Shown here: in pieces, positions 16,885 to 26,473 of the stretch
How positions within the stretch are numbered: the stretch's first letter is position 1
Layout: each line of letters opens with the position of its first letter
NCBI GenBank assembly: GCA_002746415.1
Contig: NVXD01000018.1
Location: 124,001-188,000, forward strand
Direction of reading: 5' to 3'
Source: Flavobacteriaceae bacterium
Lineage (GTDB): Bacteria > Bacteroidota > Bacteroidia > Flavobacteriales > Flavobacteriaceae
Length of the DNA stretch: 64,000 nt
The notes under the pieces: generated by a model
Databases searched by the model: none
Told to the model about the DNA's origin: nothing
Seen by the model: the letters and a program-made list of their open reading frames with translations, nothing else
Translations under genes and position numbers: made by a program

Positions 16885-19407
16885 TTATCCTTCAAATTCA
16901 AAATCATCACCACCGCCTCCGCCACCATTTCTTTGCTGGTTTCCATTTCTTCCTCTTTGGTTTTGTTGTTGGTTAAACCTATATCGAAAAGACAATGTTA
17001 TTTGACGCTGTCTCCATTGAAACTCACTTTCAGTAAAAACATTGGAAGTTCTTGTCTCACTAATTCTTTTTCTGGTGTTAAATACATCACGAACATTTAA
17101 TGACAATGTTGCTTTATCCTTTATGATTTCTTTGCTTAATGCAAGATTGGTGTTTAAACTGCCCTTGTTGATACTTTGTGCATTTTCCGAAGGACCTCTA
17201 TAAAAAAGATTTGTTTGGAAGTTAATTTTTGCTGGTAATGGGAATCTAGCACTGATTCTTGTAAACCATGTAAAGTTTTCAGAATCAAAATTCTGAGTTA
17301 TTTCTTCATCAAGAAAATTAGTGTAGGTATAATCTCCTTTTAAATTGCGCTGAAATAAATTTATATTCCATGAAAACCTCCAGTTTCTTTTTGGATTATA
17401 GGTGGTCGTGAATTCCATGCCATATCTGCTTTCATCAGATAAATTGATGGGTGTACGTGCTTGTACAGGCACACTTATAGGGTTTAATGGGTCATCTGGA
17501 TTATCAATTTCAACAAACTCTCCAGTTTCTTGTGTTACGAATTGAAATACTCCAGTAGATTTGTTATAATAACCTGATGTAGATATGGTTACCTTGTCCC
17601 ATCTTTTTAAGTAACCCAAATCAAATGCATTGGTAAATGTTGGATCCAAATTTGGATTTCCTTGAAACAAGTTAGTATTACTTGTTCGAGAAGGAAATGG
17701 ATTTATAAAACGAGACCTAGGTCTTCTTAACCTTTTGCTATAACTTATTGTAAGTTGCTGGGTTTCTGAAAACTCATACCCAAGAAATACAGAAGGAAAC
17801 CAATTCACATAATTTTTAGTGCTTACATCGTTGGTATTTAACAGCGCAATTTCTATATCAGAAGATTCCATTCTTAGACCAGCTAAAGCATTAAATTTAT
17901 CCAGCTTTGTTCCTAACTGGGTATAAGCAGCATTTATTTGTTCCTTGTAATTCAAGATATTGCTAAAGTCGGGATTACTAGTAAAGGTTCCATTGTCATC
18001 AAGAACACCAAAGTTAAAATCGGTATTAAAATTGTTGAAATTTCCACGGTAACCAAATTCAAATTGAGCGTTATTGTCCTTACCAAATGGCAATACATAA
18101 TCCATTTGCAACAATTGGTTTACTTGCCTTTCATCATTTAGAGTTACTTCTGTAGGCAAACCAGTTGTTTCACCAAGAACAATTTCATCTATGACAGAAT
18201 CTTCATCGTCAGTTCCAGAGGAGTATTGATAATCAAAAACAAGTTTATGTCCATCCTCATTAAACCTTTTTTCATAATTGAATGAATACCTAATATTTTC
18301 ATCTTTCTCCACTTCTCTGGTGAATCTATTTCGCTGAATAGTTGGGGTCCTATTGGCATCAAAATTAAAGAAGTCTATATCTGTAGTATTGTTGCCATCA
18401 GATGTTCTAAATCCAAATGAATTTGTAATACTGCTTGTTTCATCAATAAAAAGTTCAAGACCTATATTGGTATTGAAATTTTTTCTTTCTCTCTGAGTAT
18501 CTCTTATTTCATCTTGAAAACTAGCAGTGTTCCCGTTTGAATCAAAATTTTCTTGCTTAAAAAAAGCATTTCCTGGACCTTTACTGAAGCGATAAGAAGT
18601 ATTGGTGAAAATATTGAAATTTTTACGTCTAAGGTTTAGATTAAGAGCCGCCCCATAATTTTCTGGATTACCAACAAAAGTATTCACAGATCCATTAAGT
18701 CCGGCTGTTTTACTTTGTTTAAGAATAATATTGAGAATACCTGCTGTTCCCTCAGCATCATACCTGGCAGAAGGGTTGGTGATGACTTCCACCTTATCAA
18801 TCGCATCAGCCGGTAATTGTTTCAAGGCATCTGGACCAAGGCCAGAAAGTGCAGATGGTTTTCCATTGATAAGAATACGAACGCTTTCATTTCCTCTTAG
18901 GCTAATATTTCCTTCAACATCAACAGATACTGAGGGGACATTATCCAACACATCGGTAACAGAACCGCCTCCTACAGTTAAATCTTTACCAACGTTATAT
19001 ACTTTTTTGTCTAACCGTAATTCTACTGTAGTGCGTTCCCCTATCAATTCTACTCCTTCTAATTGAGCGACATCCATGCCAAGTTTAACGGTACCAAGGT
19101 CTATTGAACCAGTCAATTGCTGATTGTCTAAAGTGTGTGTGATATAAGAAATGTATTCTATTCTTATGTTATAGCGCCCAGGAAAGGCATCCACACTAAA
19201 TTTACCATTGGCATCAGTAATGCCTCCAGTAATTCTATCTGGATTACGAACGCTTTGTAATACTAAAGTGGCGTATTCTAGAGGTAGGTCATTATCCTTG
19301 TCTAAAACTATTCCCGTAATTTTTATTGGTTTTCTTTGCCCTTGTGGTCTTTGTGCACTTATCGTTACTGTTGCGGCAAATAAAAATAAATAGAGTAGTT
19401 TTTTCAT
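16885..19407 (-). CDS. Outer-membrane beta-barrel receptor (OMP_b-brl_3 / TonB-receptor-like)
   Basis: An 840-residue outer-membrane protein: signal peptide (1-19), CarboxypepD_reg-like domain (about 27-105) with DANGKFSVDAFPGRY, plug domain (about 130-235) with SGLGPDALKQLPADAIDKVEVITNP-type sequence around residues 190-215, then a long beta barrel to about residue 810. The C-terminus is unusual: a Gln/Asn/Arg/Gly-rich tail with six consecutive Gly before DDFEFEG, so the protein does not end on an aromatic barrel strand. The ligand is unknown. It is co-transcribed with the Gly/Lys-rich protein 10 bases upstream. Confidence 0.9.
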   Translation of the reverse strand: MKKLLYLFLFAATVTISAQRPQGQRKPIKITGIVLDKDNDLPLEYATLVLQSVRNPDRITGGITDANGKFSVDAFPGRYNIRIEYISYITHTLDNQQLTGSIDLGTVKLGMDVAQLEGVELIGERTTVELRLDKKVYNVGKDLTVGGGSVTDVLDNVPSVSVDVEGNISLRGNESVRILINGKPSALSGLGPDALKQLPADAIDKVEVITNPSARYDAEGTAGILNIILKQSKTAGLNGSVNTFVGNPENYGAALNLNLRRKNFNIFTNTSYRFSKGPGNAFFKQENFDSNGNTASFQDEIRDTQRERKNFNTNIGLELFIDETSSITNSFGFRTSDGNNTTDIDFFNFDANRTPTIQRNRFTREVEKDENIRYSFNYEKRFNEDGHKLVFDYQYSSGTDDEDSVIDEIVLGETTGLPTEVTLNDERQVNQLLQMDYVLPFGKDNNAQFEFGYRGNFNNFNTDFNFGVLDDNGTFTSNPDFSNILNYKEQINAAYTQLGTKLDKFNALAGLRMESSDIEIALLNTNDVSTKNYVNWFPSVFLGYEFSETQQLTISYSKRLRRPRSRFINPFPSRTSNTNLFQGNPNLDPTFTNAFDLGYLKRWDKVTISTSGYYNKSTGVFQFVTQETGEFVEIDNPDDPLNPISVPVQARTPINLSDESRYGMEFTTTYNPKRNWRFSWNINLFQRNLKGDYTYTNFLDEEITQNFDSENFTWFTRISARFPLPAKINFQTNLFYRGPSENAQSINKGSLNTNLALSKEIIKDKATLSLNVRDVFNTRKRISETRTSNVFTESEFQWRQRQITLSFRYRFNQQQNQRGRNGNQQRNGGGGGGDDFEFEG

Positions 19408-19417
19408 AGATTTTTAA

Positions 19418-19912
19418 TCAACCCTTATCTTTCTTCTTTTTCTTCTTTTTCTTTTTCTTCTTTTTGTTGGTTCTAAAACCCTCCTTTTGAAGCTTTACAA
19501 AGGCATTATACTTGTCTTCTGGAAGACTAGTTTTTAAATCTTCTTCTTGCCTTTTATATATTTTTTCTAAAGCTTCTCTGGTTTTTTCATTATCCAACTC
19601 TAGAATTTGTAATTCCAGACGCTTTTTAATGGATGTAGTAAGTATGCTACTCACTACTGCCACTTCAAACTCATTTAAACCAATGGCTTCCGTAATTTTG
19701 GGCATTTGACCCTCTACAATTTCTTCAGCTGTTTTTGGTTCAGGTTTTTTGTCTGGCATTTCAGCTTGTGGAACGGTATTGCGACTTCTGCCATATCCAT
19801 AACCACCACGTCCATAACCACGCCCACTACCGTAACCATATTGAGCACTAAGATTTAAAGAACATATAATTAAAAAGAAGAACAATAAGGTAAATTTGTT
19901 ATTTGTTTTCAT
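19418..19912 (-). CDS. Small exported protein with Gly-Tyr-Arg repeats and polylysine tail
   Basis: A 164-residue protein with a signal peptide ending near SLNLSAQ, a low-complexity GYGRGGYGYGR segment (about 25-45), and a helical middle domain (about 60-145) with a weak resemblance to Spy/CpxP-like periplasmic helical proteins (LPEDKYNAFVKLQKEG). It ends in 12 consecutive lysines and DKG. Placed directly upstream of the barrel gene in one operon, it may work with it at the envelope. The Lys tract is encoded by a slippage-prone AAA/AAG run. Function is unknown. Confidence 0.75.
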   Translation of the reverse strand: MKTNNKFTLLFFFLIICSLNLSAQYGYGSGRGYGRGGYGYGRSRNTVPQAEMPDKKPEPKTAEEIVEGQMPKITEAIGLNEFEVAVVSSILTTSIKKRLELQILELDNEKTREALEKIYKRQEEDLKTSLPEDKYNAFVKLQKEGFRTNKKKKKKKKKKKKDKG

Positions 19913-19936
19913 GTTTTTAATCGATTACTTTGATTA

Positions 19937-19944
19937 CAAAATTA
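19937..19944 (-). promoter_or_regulatory. Candidate -7 box TAATTTTG for the receptor operon
   Basis: On the minus strand TAATTTTG matches TAnnTTTG, 24 bases upstream of the Lys-tail gene start. The -33 element is not clear. Confidence 0.45.
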
Positions 19945-20003
19945 TTTTAAGGTTTAAACGCACATCGTTAAATGTTTGTTAAAGTGATTTTCCTTTGTTG
20001 ACG

Positions 20004-20351
20004 CTAGTGAGCAATGATGTCAACAATTTTTCCTGATGGTCTGCCAATAACAGCTTTATTACCATTAATGACTATTGGTCGCTCTATTAATTTAGGATGT
20101 TTTATCATAGCATCAATTAGCGCGTCATCAGATAAGTTTTTCCCTTTGTATTTTTCTTTCCAAACAGATTCATTCTTGCGAACCAAATCTTCTGGTGCAA
20201 TCCCTAAAAAGCTGATTACTTGCTTTAATTCTTCTTTGGAAGGAATATCTTCCAAATACCTGATTACTTCAAACTCCTTGCCAGAGTTTTCTAAAATTGC
20301 CAAACCTTCTCTAGACTTACTACATCTTGGATTGTGGTATATTTTTATCAT
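20004..20351 (-). CDS. arsC: ArsC-family reductase (glutaredoxin-dependent arsenate reductase-like)
   Basis: A 115-residue thioredoxin-fold protein with the ArsC active-site motif NPRCSKSRE at residues 6-14 and the anion-binding RP and GRP arginines in ERPIVINGNKAVIGRP. Length is as expected. No ars operon genes (arsB, acr3, arsR) are near, so a housekeeping or Spx-like redox role is also possible. It lies 19 bases downstream of the dlgD-like gene on the same strand. Confidence 0.85.
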   Translation of the reverse strand: MIKIYHNPRCSKSREGLAILENSGKEFEVIRYLEDIPSKEELKQVISFLGIAPEDLVRKNESVWKEKYKGKNLSDDALIDAMIKHPKLIERPIVINGNKAVIGRPSGKIVDIIAH

Positions 20352-20370
20352 TAAAATATGAAATTTTTTG

Positions 20371-21375
20371 CTAAGATGAGAGTTTTAAGATGTTTTCCCA
20401 AATACCATCACTAACAAGCATATTTTCTTTTAAATTTTTCGCTCTCTTTTTTGCACTTCTTTCCCCGGGAAAATAAGTTTTATCCCCTGGGTGCATTGGT
20501 GTTACGTCATGGGTATAATCTATAATCTCGTTAATGAGTTTTTCTTGCAATTCCTTATCTCCATAAATCTCTGGATTTATACACAGAAATACCTGAGATA
20601 TTTGAGTTTCTTCCTCCTTTTTGCTAATTCTGTAAGTAGAGTTTCCAGCTGATAGCAGGGTGGCTAGCATGTCCAAAATCATAGATAAAGCAGAACCTTT
20701 CCAATAACCAATGGGCAGTCCTCTTTCTTTCAATAATATTTTTTCTGGATTATTAGAAAGCTGGTCCTGATCATCCCAACCCCCAAGGAAAGGCAATTTT
20801 TCCCCTTTTAATTTATAATCGTTTATTTTCCCGAAAGAGAACTGAGAAATAGCCATATCTAACACTACGTTCTCTTTTTCTCTGGGAATGGCTACTACAA
20901 ACGGATTATTACCTATTCTACTTTCCTTGCCACCCCAAGCTGGCATATTGGGTTTTGTATTGGTAAACATAATGCCAATACAACCGGCTTTCGCGGCTTG
21001 CATGCCGTAAGAACCACCTCTCATCCAATGGTTGGTGTTTCTTAGCGCTACCAACCCCATACCATGTTGTTTTGCCAGGGAAACAGCTCTTTCTGTACAT
21101 AAGGTTGCATTTACTACGCCAGGACCTTGATTACCGTCCCAACGTTCTATACTACCAAAAGACTCCGTTTTTTCTGCTTGTGCATCAACTTTAATAATCC
21201 CTTTTTCTACATGTTCAAGAAATAGAGAAACGCGATTGATTCCATGAGAATTTACTCCCACCAATGTACTTTCGGTGTGTACATTGGCAAGGAGATTGGC
21301 TTTTTCTTTAGGAAAATTATATTTTAAGAAGACTCCGTTGAGGACTTTTTGCATGTCAACTTGGGAAATTCGCAT
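20371..21375 (-). CDS. dlgD: Ldh-family dehydrogenase, 3-dehydro-L-gulonate 2-dehydrogenase-like
   Basis: A 334-residue NAD(P)-dependent oxidoreductase of the LDH2/malate-ureidoglycolate family. It closely recalls E. coli YiaK/DlgD: SHGINR, NTNHWMRGGSYG, IGNNPFVVAIP and GYWKGSALSMILDM all match. DlgD reduces 2,3-diketo-L-gulonate in ascorbate/gulonate breakdown. No other yia/ula-like pathway gene is nearby, so the physiological substrate is inferred from homology only. Confidence 0.8.
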   Translation of the reverse strand: MRISQVDMQKVLNGVFLKYNFPKEKANLLANVHTESTLVGVNSHGINRVSLFLEHVEKGIIKVDAQAEKTESFGSIERWDGNQGPGVVNATLCTERAVSLAKQHGMGLVALRNTNHWMRGGSYGMQAAKAGCIGIMFTNTKPNMPAWGGKESRIGNNPFVVAIPREKENVVLDMAISQFSFGKINDYKLKGEKLPFLGGWDDQDQLSNNPEKILLKERGLPIGYWKGSALSMILDMLATLLSAGNSTYRISKKEEETQISQVFLCINPEIYGDKELQEKLINEIIDYTHDVTPMHPGDKTYFPGERSAKKRAKNLKENMLVSDGIWENILKLSS

Positions 21376-21422
21376 GGACTGTTATTAATAATGTTTATTT
21401 TATGGTCTATTTACCTTTGGCT

Positions 21423-22521
21423 TTACTGTTCCTCTTTTTGCCCCATCATCATGAGATACGCTTTTAAGAATTTGTCAATATTGCCATCCATTACAGCATC
21501 AACATTACCAGTTTCTTCACTTGTTCTTACGTCCTTTACCAATTTATAAGGGTGCATCACGTAATTTCTGATTTGGGAACCCCACTCAATTTTCATTTTA
21601 GAAGACTCAATTTCTTGACGTGCTTCCATTTTTTTACGGAGTTCAATCTCGTACAATTGCGATTTCAACATTTTTAGCGCTGTAGCCCTATTTTCATGTT
21701 GTGAACGGGAATCAGAACAAGAAATATGGATTCCAGATGGTTTGTGTACTAATTGTACTTTAGTTTCCACTTTGTTTACATTTTGACCACCTGCACCACT
21801 AGAGCGTGCTGTTGTTATTTCTATATCCGCAGGATTGATGTCTATTTCAATACTATCATCCACCAGTGGATAGACATAAACAGATGCAAAAGAAGTATGT
21901 CTTTTGGCATTGCTATCAAAAGGAGAAATACGAACCAATCTATGTACGCCATTCTCACCCTTTAGCCATCCAAAGGAAAATTCACCATCTATTTCCAGCG
22001 TTACTGTTTTTATACCAGTTACATCACCACCTTGATAATTGAGTTCTTTTACCTTATACCCGTTTTTTTCACTCCACATCATATACATGCGCATGAGCAT
22101 TGCCGCCCAATCACAACTTTCTGTTCCACCTGCACCTGCAGTAATTTGGAGTACAGCAGTTAGTTCATCTCCCTCATCGGAAAGCATGTTCTTAAACTCC
22201 AAGTTTTCAATGGCAGTAAGAGACTTGTCAAAATGCACGTTTACTTCCTCTTCAGTAACCTCACCTTCTTTTTGGAATTCAATTAAGATTTCCAAATCGG
22301 TTACTAAATCATTGGACGAGTTGTAATCCTCCACCCACTTTTTTTTGGATTGGATAGATTTCATTTGTACTTGAGCTTCCTGCGGATTATTCCAAAAGTC
22401 GGGCGCAAGCGTCTTCTCTTCTTCGTTTTCTATTTCAATAAGTTTGGCATCAATGTCAAAGATACCTCCTTAACGCACCAAGGCGATCTATAAGACCTTT
22501 ATGTTGATCTGTTGTTATCAT
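21423..22521 (-). CDS. prfB: Peptide chain release factor 2, expressed by programmed +1 frameshift
   Basis: RF2 ends translation at UGA and UAA. The gene is in two frames. ATG at 22521 opens a 21-codon leader ending ...RRYL and an in-frame TGA at 22458-22456. Skipping one base there continues as [16 protein letters not shown] in the main frame to the stop at 21423, giving about 365 residues, the usual RF2 length. The main frame carries the SPF anticodon-like tripeptide (RISPFDSN) and the catalytic GGQ ([11 protein letters not shown]). It is therefore an intact gene, not a pseudogene. It is monocistronic and followed by dlgD. Confidence 0.96.
22455..22470 (-). promoter_or_regulatory. RF2 programmed +1 frameshift site
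   Basis: The minus strand reads AGGAGGTATCTTTGAC: a Shine-Dalgarno-like AGGAGG three bases before the slippery CTT, then TGA and C. This is the classical RF2 autoregulatory arrangement (E. coli has AGGGGGTATCTTTGAC). Low RF2 slows termination at UGA and favours the shift. Confidence 0.95.
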
Positions 22522-22540
22522 CAAAAAAATTAAATTTGCT

Positions 22541-22548
22541 CAAAAATA
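22541..22548 (-). promoter_or_regulatory. Candidate -7 box TATTTTTG for prfB
   Basis: Minus-strand TATTTTTG matches TAnnTTTG and lies 20 bases upstream of the prfB start at 22521, supporting that start over the internal Met codons. Confidence 0.5.
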
Positions 22549-22627
22549 AGATTCTTTTTTACTATTTAATAATCTACTTCTTTTTAAATGTTTTTGCCTA
22601 AATTTAAAACTCAAAAACCAACCCAAA

Positions 22628-25030
22628 ATGAGGAAAGTTATAGTACTGTTTATTACTGTGTTCACATGTTATTCTCTGCAATCCCAATTCATGGAAAAAA
22701 GTAAGGAATATTTAAAACATGAAGGTTATTTTGATTTTTATTACGATGAAGGGGAAGATAAGATCTTTTTGGAGGTAGACGCCCTGAATGCAGATTTTTT
22801 ATATGTGTATTCCTTGAGTAGTGGTATAGGCAGTAATGATATTGGACTGGATAGGGGGCAACTCGGAAATGAACAAGTGGTCCATTTTACGAAAGCCGGA
22901 AATAAGCTACTTTTAGTACAACCCAACCTAAAATACAGGGCACTCACAGAGAATGAGTTGGAGAAGAAGTCGGTGGAGCAGGCCTTTGCAAAGTCGGTTC
23001 TATTTGGTTTTAAAATTGTGGAAGAAATTGACGGCACCTATATCATTGATGTCACAGATTTTTTAATGCAAGATACCCATGGAGTGTCTAATAGACTAAA
23101 AAACACCAATCAGGGTGCTTATAGTCTGGACGCCTCCAAAAGTGCTTTTGCATTAGCCCGGACAAAGGCCTTTCCCAATAATATAGAATTTGATGTGATG
23201 TTAACCTTTAAAGGTGCCCCTAAAGGAGCATATATTCGTTCTGTAGCTCCTAATCCAAATTTAATTACTGTAGCGCAGCATCATTCCTTTATTGCATTAC
23301 CAGATGATGAGTACCAAAAAAGAGTTTTTGATCCAAGAAGCGGTTCCTACCCGTTTTCATATTACGATTATGCTACTCCAGTAGAGGCCCCTATTCTTAA
23401 GCAATTTATTACTCGACATCGACTAGAGAAAAAAGACCCCAACGCAGCCATAAGTGAAGCGGTAGAACCCATAGTGTATTACCTTGATAATGGTACGCCA
23501 GAACCAGTTCGTTCTGCGCTCATGGATGGTGGAAAGTGGTGGAACGAAGCTTTCGAGGCCATCGGCTACAAAGATGCGTTTCAATTAAAAATACTTCCAG
23601 ATGATGCAGACCCTCTAGATGTGAGGTACAACGTCATACAATGGGTACACCGTTCCACTAGAGGGTGGAGCTATGGTAGCAGCATTACTGACCCAAGAAC
23701 TGGAGAAATAATAAAAGGACATGTGAGTTTGGGAAGCCTTAGAATTCGTCAAGATTTTTTAATCGCCCAAGCCTTGATGGACAAGCCTTTTGCTGATAGA
23801 GATGATAACCACCAAGGAATGCTAGCATTGGCTTTGGCGAGAATCAGACAATTATCGGCCCATGAAATTGGCCACACACTTGGTTTTGCTCATAATTTTG
23901 CTGCCAGTACAAACGGTAGAGCATCGGTAATGGATTATCCGCACCCACAATTTTCAATCGTAGATGGGAAAATTGATTTTTCGAACGCCTATGATACCGG
24001 AATTGGTGATTGGGACAAAACAACTGTTGCCTACTCTTATACAGTTTTTACTGAGAGTAAGGATGAGAAAAAGGGCTTGCATGCTATTTTACAAAAGGCA
24101 CAGACGGCTGGGTTGCGATATATTTCCGACAGAGACGCCAGACCTATGGGTAGTGCTCATGTTTTAGGCCATTTATGGGACAATGGTAAAAGCGCCAGCG
24201 AAGAGTTGGATCATGTTCTTGACATTAGAAAATTAGCCATAAGCAACTTTTCAGTCGATAATATTAGAACAAACGAACCCTACTCAGTTTTGGAAGATGT
24301 TTTTGCGCCTTTATATTTTTTCCACCGCTACCAAACAGAAGCGGCTGCTAAAGTTATAGGTGGATTGGATTATAATTATGCGATTAAAGGAGATGGTCAG
24401 AATGTAGTTTCAACTGTTGACAAGGCAACCCAACAAAAAGCTTTAAAGAGTATTTTGAAAACCTTGGATGCTCAAGTAATCGCAATTCCAAAAGAGAAAT
24501 TAGGGTTGTTTCCACCACGTGCCATAGGGTATTCAAGGAGCAGGGAGTCTTTTAAAGGGAGAACGGGAGTTGCTTTTGATCCATTTGGAGCTGCAGAAAC
24601 AGTTAGCAGATATAGCCTTTCACTACTCTTGCATTCTGAAAGGGCCAATAGATTGATACAGCAAAAGGCTGTTGATGATAAGCAATTGGGACTGCAAGAG
24701 GTAGTAAAATTACTCTTAAAGCAAACAGTTAGGGCAAAAAGTAAGGTTGGGTATATAGGAGAAATACAAAAAACCATTAATTGGCAGGTATTAGGTGAGC
24801 TAATGGCTTTGGCCAGTGATAAAAATAGTGCTCCACAGGTTACAGAAATTATTTTGTTTGAAATGATGCGCTTAAAAACATGGTTGGGGGAAAAACGCAT
24901 TGAGCCTACAGCAATTCTTATGAAAAAAGAAATTGAATCTTTTATTGGGAACCCAAAAGGATACGAAAGAAAAACGGTAGCTCCTCAAATTCCAGATGGT
25001 TCCCCAATTGGGATGGATTGTATGAATTAG
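22628..25030 (+). CDS. Secreted zinc-dependent metalloprotease (DUF5117/DUF5118-type)
   Basis: An 800-residue exported protease. It has a signal peptide (1-18) and a long N-terminal beta-rich region of the DUF5118/DUF5117 type. The extended zinc motif HEIGHTLGFAH is near residue 415 and is followed by a Met-turn candidate SVMDYPHPQ. The gluzincin/metzincin-like HExxHxxGxxH gives three His ligands. This is a common Bacteroidota protease family of unknown substrate. It is divergent from prfB. Confidence 0.9.
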   Translation: MRKVIVLFITVFTCYSLQSQFMEKSKEYLKHEGYFDFYYDEGEDKIFLEVDALNADFLYVYSLSSGIGSNDIGLDRGQLGNEQVVHFTKAGNKLLLVQPNLKYRALTENELEKKSVEQAFAKSVLFGFKIVEEIDGTYIIDVTDFLMQDTHGVSNRLKNTNQGAYSLDASKSAFALARTKAFPNNIEFDVMLTFKGAPKGAYIRSVAPNPNLITVAQHHSFIALPDDEYQKRVFDPRSGSYPFSYYDYATPVEAPILKQFITRHRLEKKDPNAAISEAVEPIVYYLDNGTPEPVRSALMDGGKWWNEAFEAIGYKDAFQLKILPDDADPLDVRYNVIQWVHRSTRGWSYGSSITDPRTGEIIKGHVSLGSLRIRQDFLIAQALMDKPFADRDDNHQGMLALALARIRQLSAHEIGHTLGFAHNFAASTNGRASVMDYPHPQFSIVDGKIDFSNAYDTGIGDWDKTTVAYSYTVFTESKDEKKGLHAILQKAQTAGLRYISDRDARPMGSAHVLGHLWDNGKSASEELDHVLDIRKLAISNFSVDNIRTNEPYSVLEDVFAPLYFFHRYQTEAAAKVIGGLDYNYAIKGDGQNVVSTVDKATQQKALKSILKTLDAQVIAIPKEKLGLFPPRAIGYSRSRESFKGRTGVAFDPFGAAETVSRYSLSLLLHSERANRLIQQKAVDDKQLGLQEVVKLLLKQTVRAKSKVGYIGEIQKTINWQVLGELMALASDKNSAPQVTEIILFEMMRLKTWLGEKRIEPTAILMKKEIESFIGNPKGYERKTVAPQIPDGSPIGMDCMN

Positions 25031-25068
25031 AGAAATTAAAATTCCATTAGTATTGAAATCAACTTTGC

Positions 25069-26091
25069 ATGAAAATTAATTTAATAAGTGATACGGTAAC
25101 CAAGCCTAGCCCGGGAATGTTAGATGCCATGATGTCCGCAAAAGTAGGAGATGATGTATTTAAGGAAGATCCTACCGTAAATGCTCTTGAAGATCAAGTG
25201 GCAAGAATGTTTGGGATGGAGGCGGCTCTTTTTTTTCCAAGTGGTACCATGGCCAACCAAACAGGAATAAAGTTGCATACGCAGCCAGGGGAGCAATTAA
25301 TATGTCATGAATATGCCCATATTTATAATTATGAAGGTGGGGGTGTAAGTTTTAATAGTGGTGTTTCCTGTAAGTTATTAGAAGGTGGTAGTGGAATGAT
25401 GACCGCTGAACAAGTAGCCGCCGCAATAAACCCTCCAGACTTTTATCATAGTCCGTTAACCTCATTGGTTTGTATTGAAAATACCACAAACAAAGGGGGA
25501 GGAGCTTGTTGGGATATTAAGGAGCTTAAAAAGATTAAAAATATTTGTGATGAAAATGGGTTGGCTTATCATTTAGACGGGGCAAGACTTTGGAATGCTT
25601 TGGTAGCCAAAAAAGAAACCCCTAAACAGTATGGAGAACTCTTTGACACGATTAGTGTCTGCTTTAGTAAGGGGTTGGGCTGTCCAGTAGGTTCTGTTTT
25701 GATTGGGAGTCAAGAATTGATTGGAAAAGCTTTAAGAATAAGAAAGGTATTTGGAGGAGGAATGCGACAAGCAGGTTTTCTTGGGGCGGCGGCTATTTAT
25801 GCTCTGGACAATAACATTGAAAGACTGGCAGAAGACCACAAACGTGCAAAAGAAATAGGACAGCTCCTTAATGAGTTGTCATGTATAGGAAAAGTAGCCC
25901 CTATTGAAACTAATATTGTAATTTTTGAGATTGATGAACAAAAGCTGAGTGTCGCGGATTTTACAAAAAAACTAGAGAAGCACAACGTTCATATTATAGA
26001 TATGGGACAAGGGAAATTAAGAATGGTGACCCATTATGATTACACCCAAGAGATGCATGAAATTGTTCTAAATGTATTGGATAAACTATAG
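25069..26091 (+). CDS. ltaE: Low-specificity L-threonine aldolase (GntG-type PLP aldolase)
   Basis: A 340-residue fold-type I PLP enzyme cleaving threonine or allo-threonine to glycine and acetaldehyde. Visible features are SDTVTKPS at the N-terminus, FFPSGTMANQ (PLP phosphate site), HLDGARLWNA, and the PLP lysine in CFSKGLGCPVGS. It is 38 bases downstream of the protease gene and may be co-transcribed. It abuts the convergent DUF1508 gene with no gap. Confidence 0.92.
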   Translation: MKINLISDTVTKPSPGMLDAMMSAKVGDDVFKEDPTVNALEDQVARMFGMEAALFFPSGTMANQTGIKLHTQPGEQLICHEYAHIYNYEGGGVSFNSGVSCKLLEGGSGMMTAEQVAAAINPPDFYHSPLTSLVCIENTTNKGGGACWDIKELKKIKNICDENGLAYHLDGARLWNALVAKKETPKQYGELFDTISVCFSKGLGCPVGSVLIGSQELIGKALRIRKVFGGGMRQAGFLGAAAIYALDNNIERLAEDHKRAKEIGQLLNELSCIGKVAPIETNIVIFEIDEQKLSVADFTKKLEKHNVHIIDMGQGKLRMVTHYDYTQEMHEIVLNVLDKL

Positions 26092-26409
26092 CTACTCCAC
26101 ACTAGAAACACTTTTTAAGCTGTTTTTGGTGTTTTTAATACCATTCTCCATGCCCGCTTCTGAACTGTATAATTGACTGCTACCAATGATATTTCCAATT
26201 CTATCTTTTAGATTAAAAAGGAATTTACCTTGATGATTGGTTTTTCTTTCAAAAATGTTTTCATGACGGTCCATTGAATTTAAATCAAGAATTACCTTAT
26301 GAATTGCTTCCTTATTGGGAAAAGGAATGCTGCTTAAAATGAGACTGCCACCAGTAGACTTTACGCTAAAGCAATACATATTGTCTTCGTCTTTTTTTAT
26401 TTCAACCAT
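26092..26409 (-). CDS. DUF1508 / YegP-family protein
   Basis: A 105-residue protein with two tandem copies of the DUF1508 beta-beta-alpha unit: FSVKSTGGSLILSS near the N-terminus and FNLKDRIGNIIGSS...YSSEAGMENGI in the second half. The family is widespread and of unknown function. It ends exactly where the aldolase gene ends on the other strand. Confidence 0.82.
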   Translation of the reverse strand: MVEIKKDEDNMYCFSVKSTGGSLILSSIPFPNKEAIHKVILDLNSMDRHENIFERKTNHQGKFLFNLKDRIGNIIGSSQLYSSEAGMENGIKNTKNSLKSVSSVE

Positions 26410-26473
26410 AACCTAATGAGCCTCTTTTATAAAAGTACCATTTTAAATATGGAACAATCAAATAATCTAGCAA

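Noticed and set aside
20004-20351. Arsenic-resistance operon
   Set aside because: Only the ArsC-like gene is present; no arsenite pump or ArsR regulator is nearby.
20014-20361. Plus-strand open frame of 115 codons opposite arsC
   Set aside because: It is the antisense shadow of arsC, which has clear active-site motifs; the plus-strand product resembles nothing.
22364-22521. Possible frameshift mutation or pseudogene at the prfB start
   Set aside because: The site matches the RF2 programmed +1 frameshift motif exactly and both frames are needed to reach normal RF2 length.
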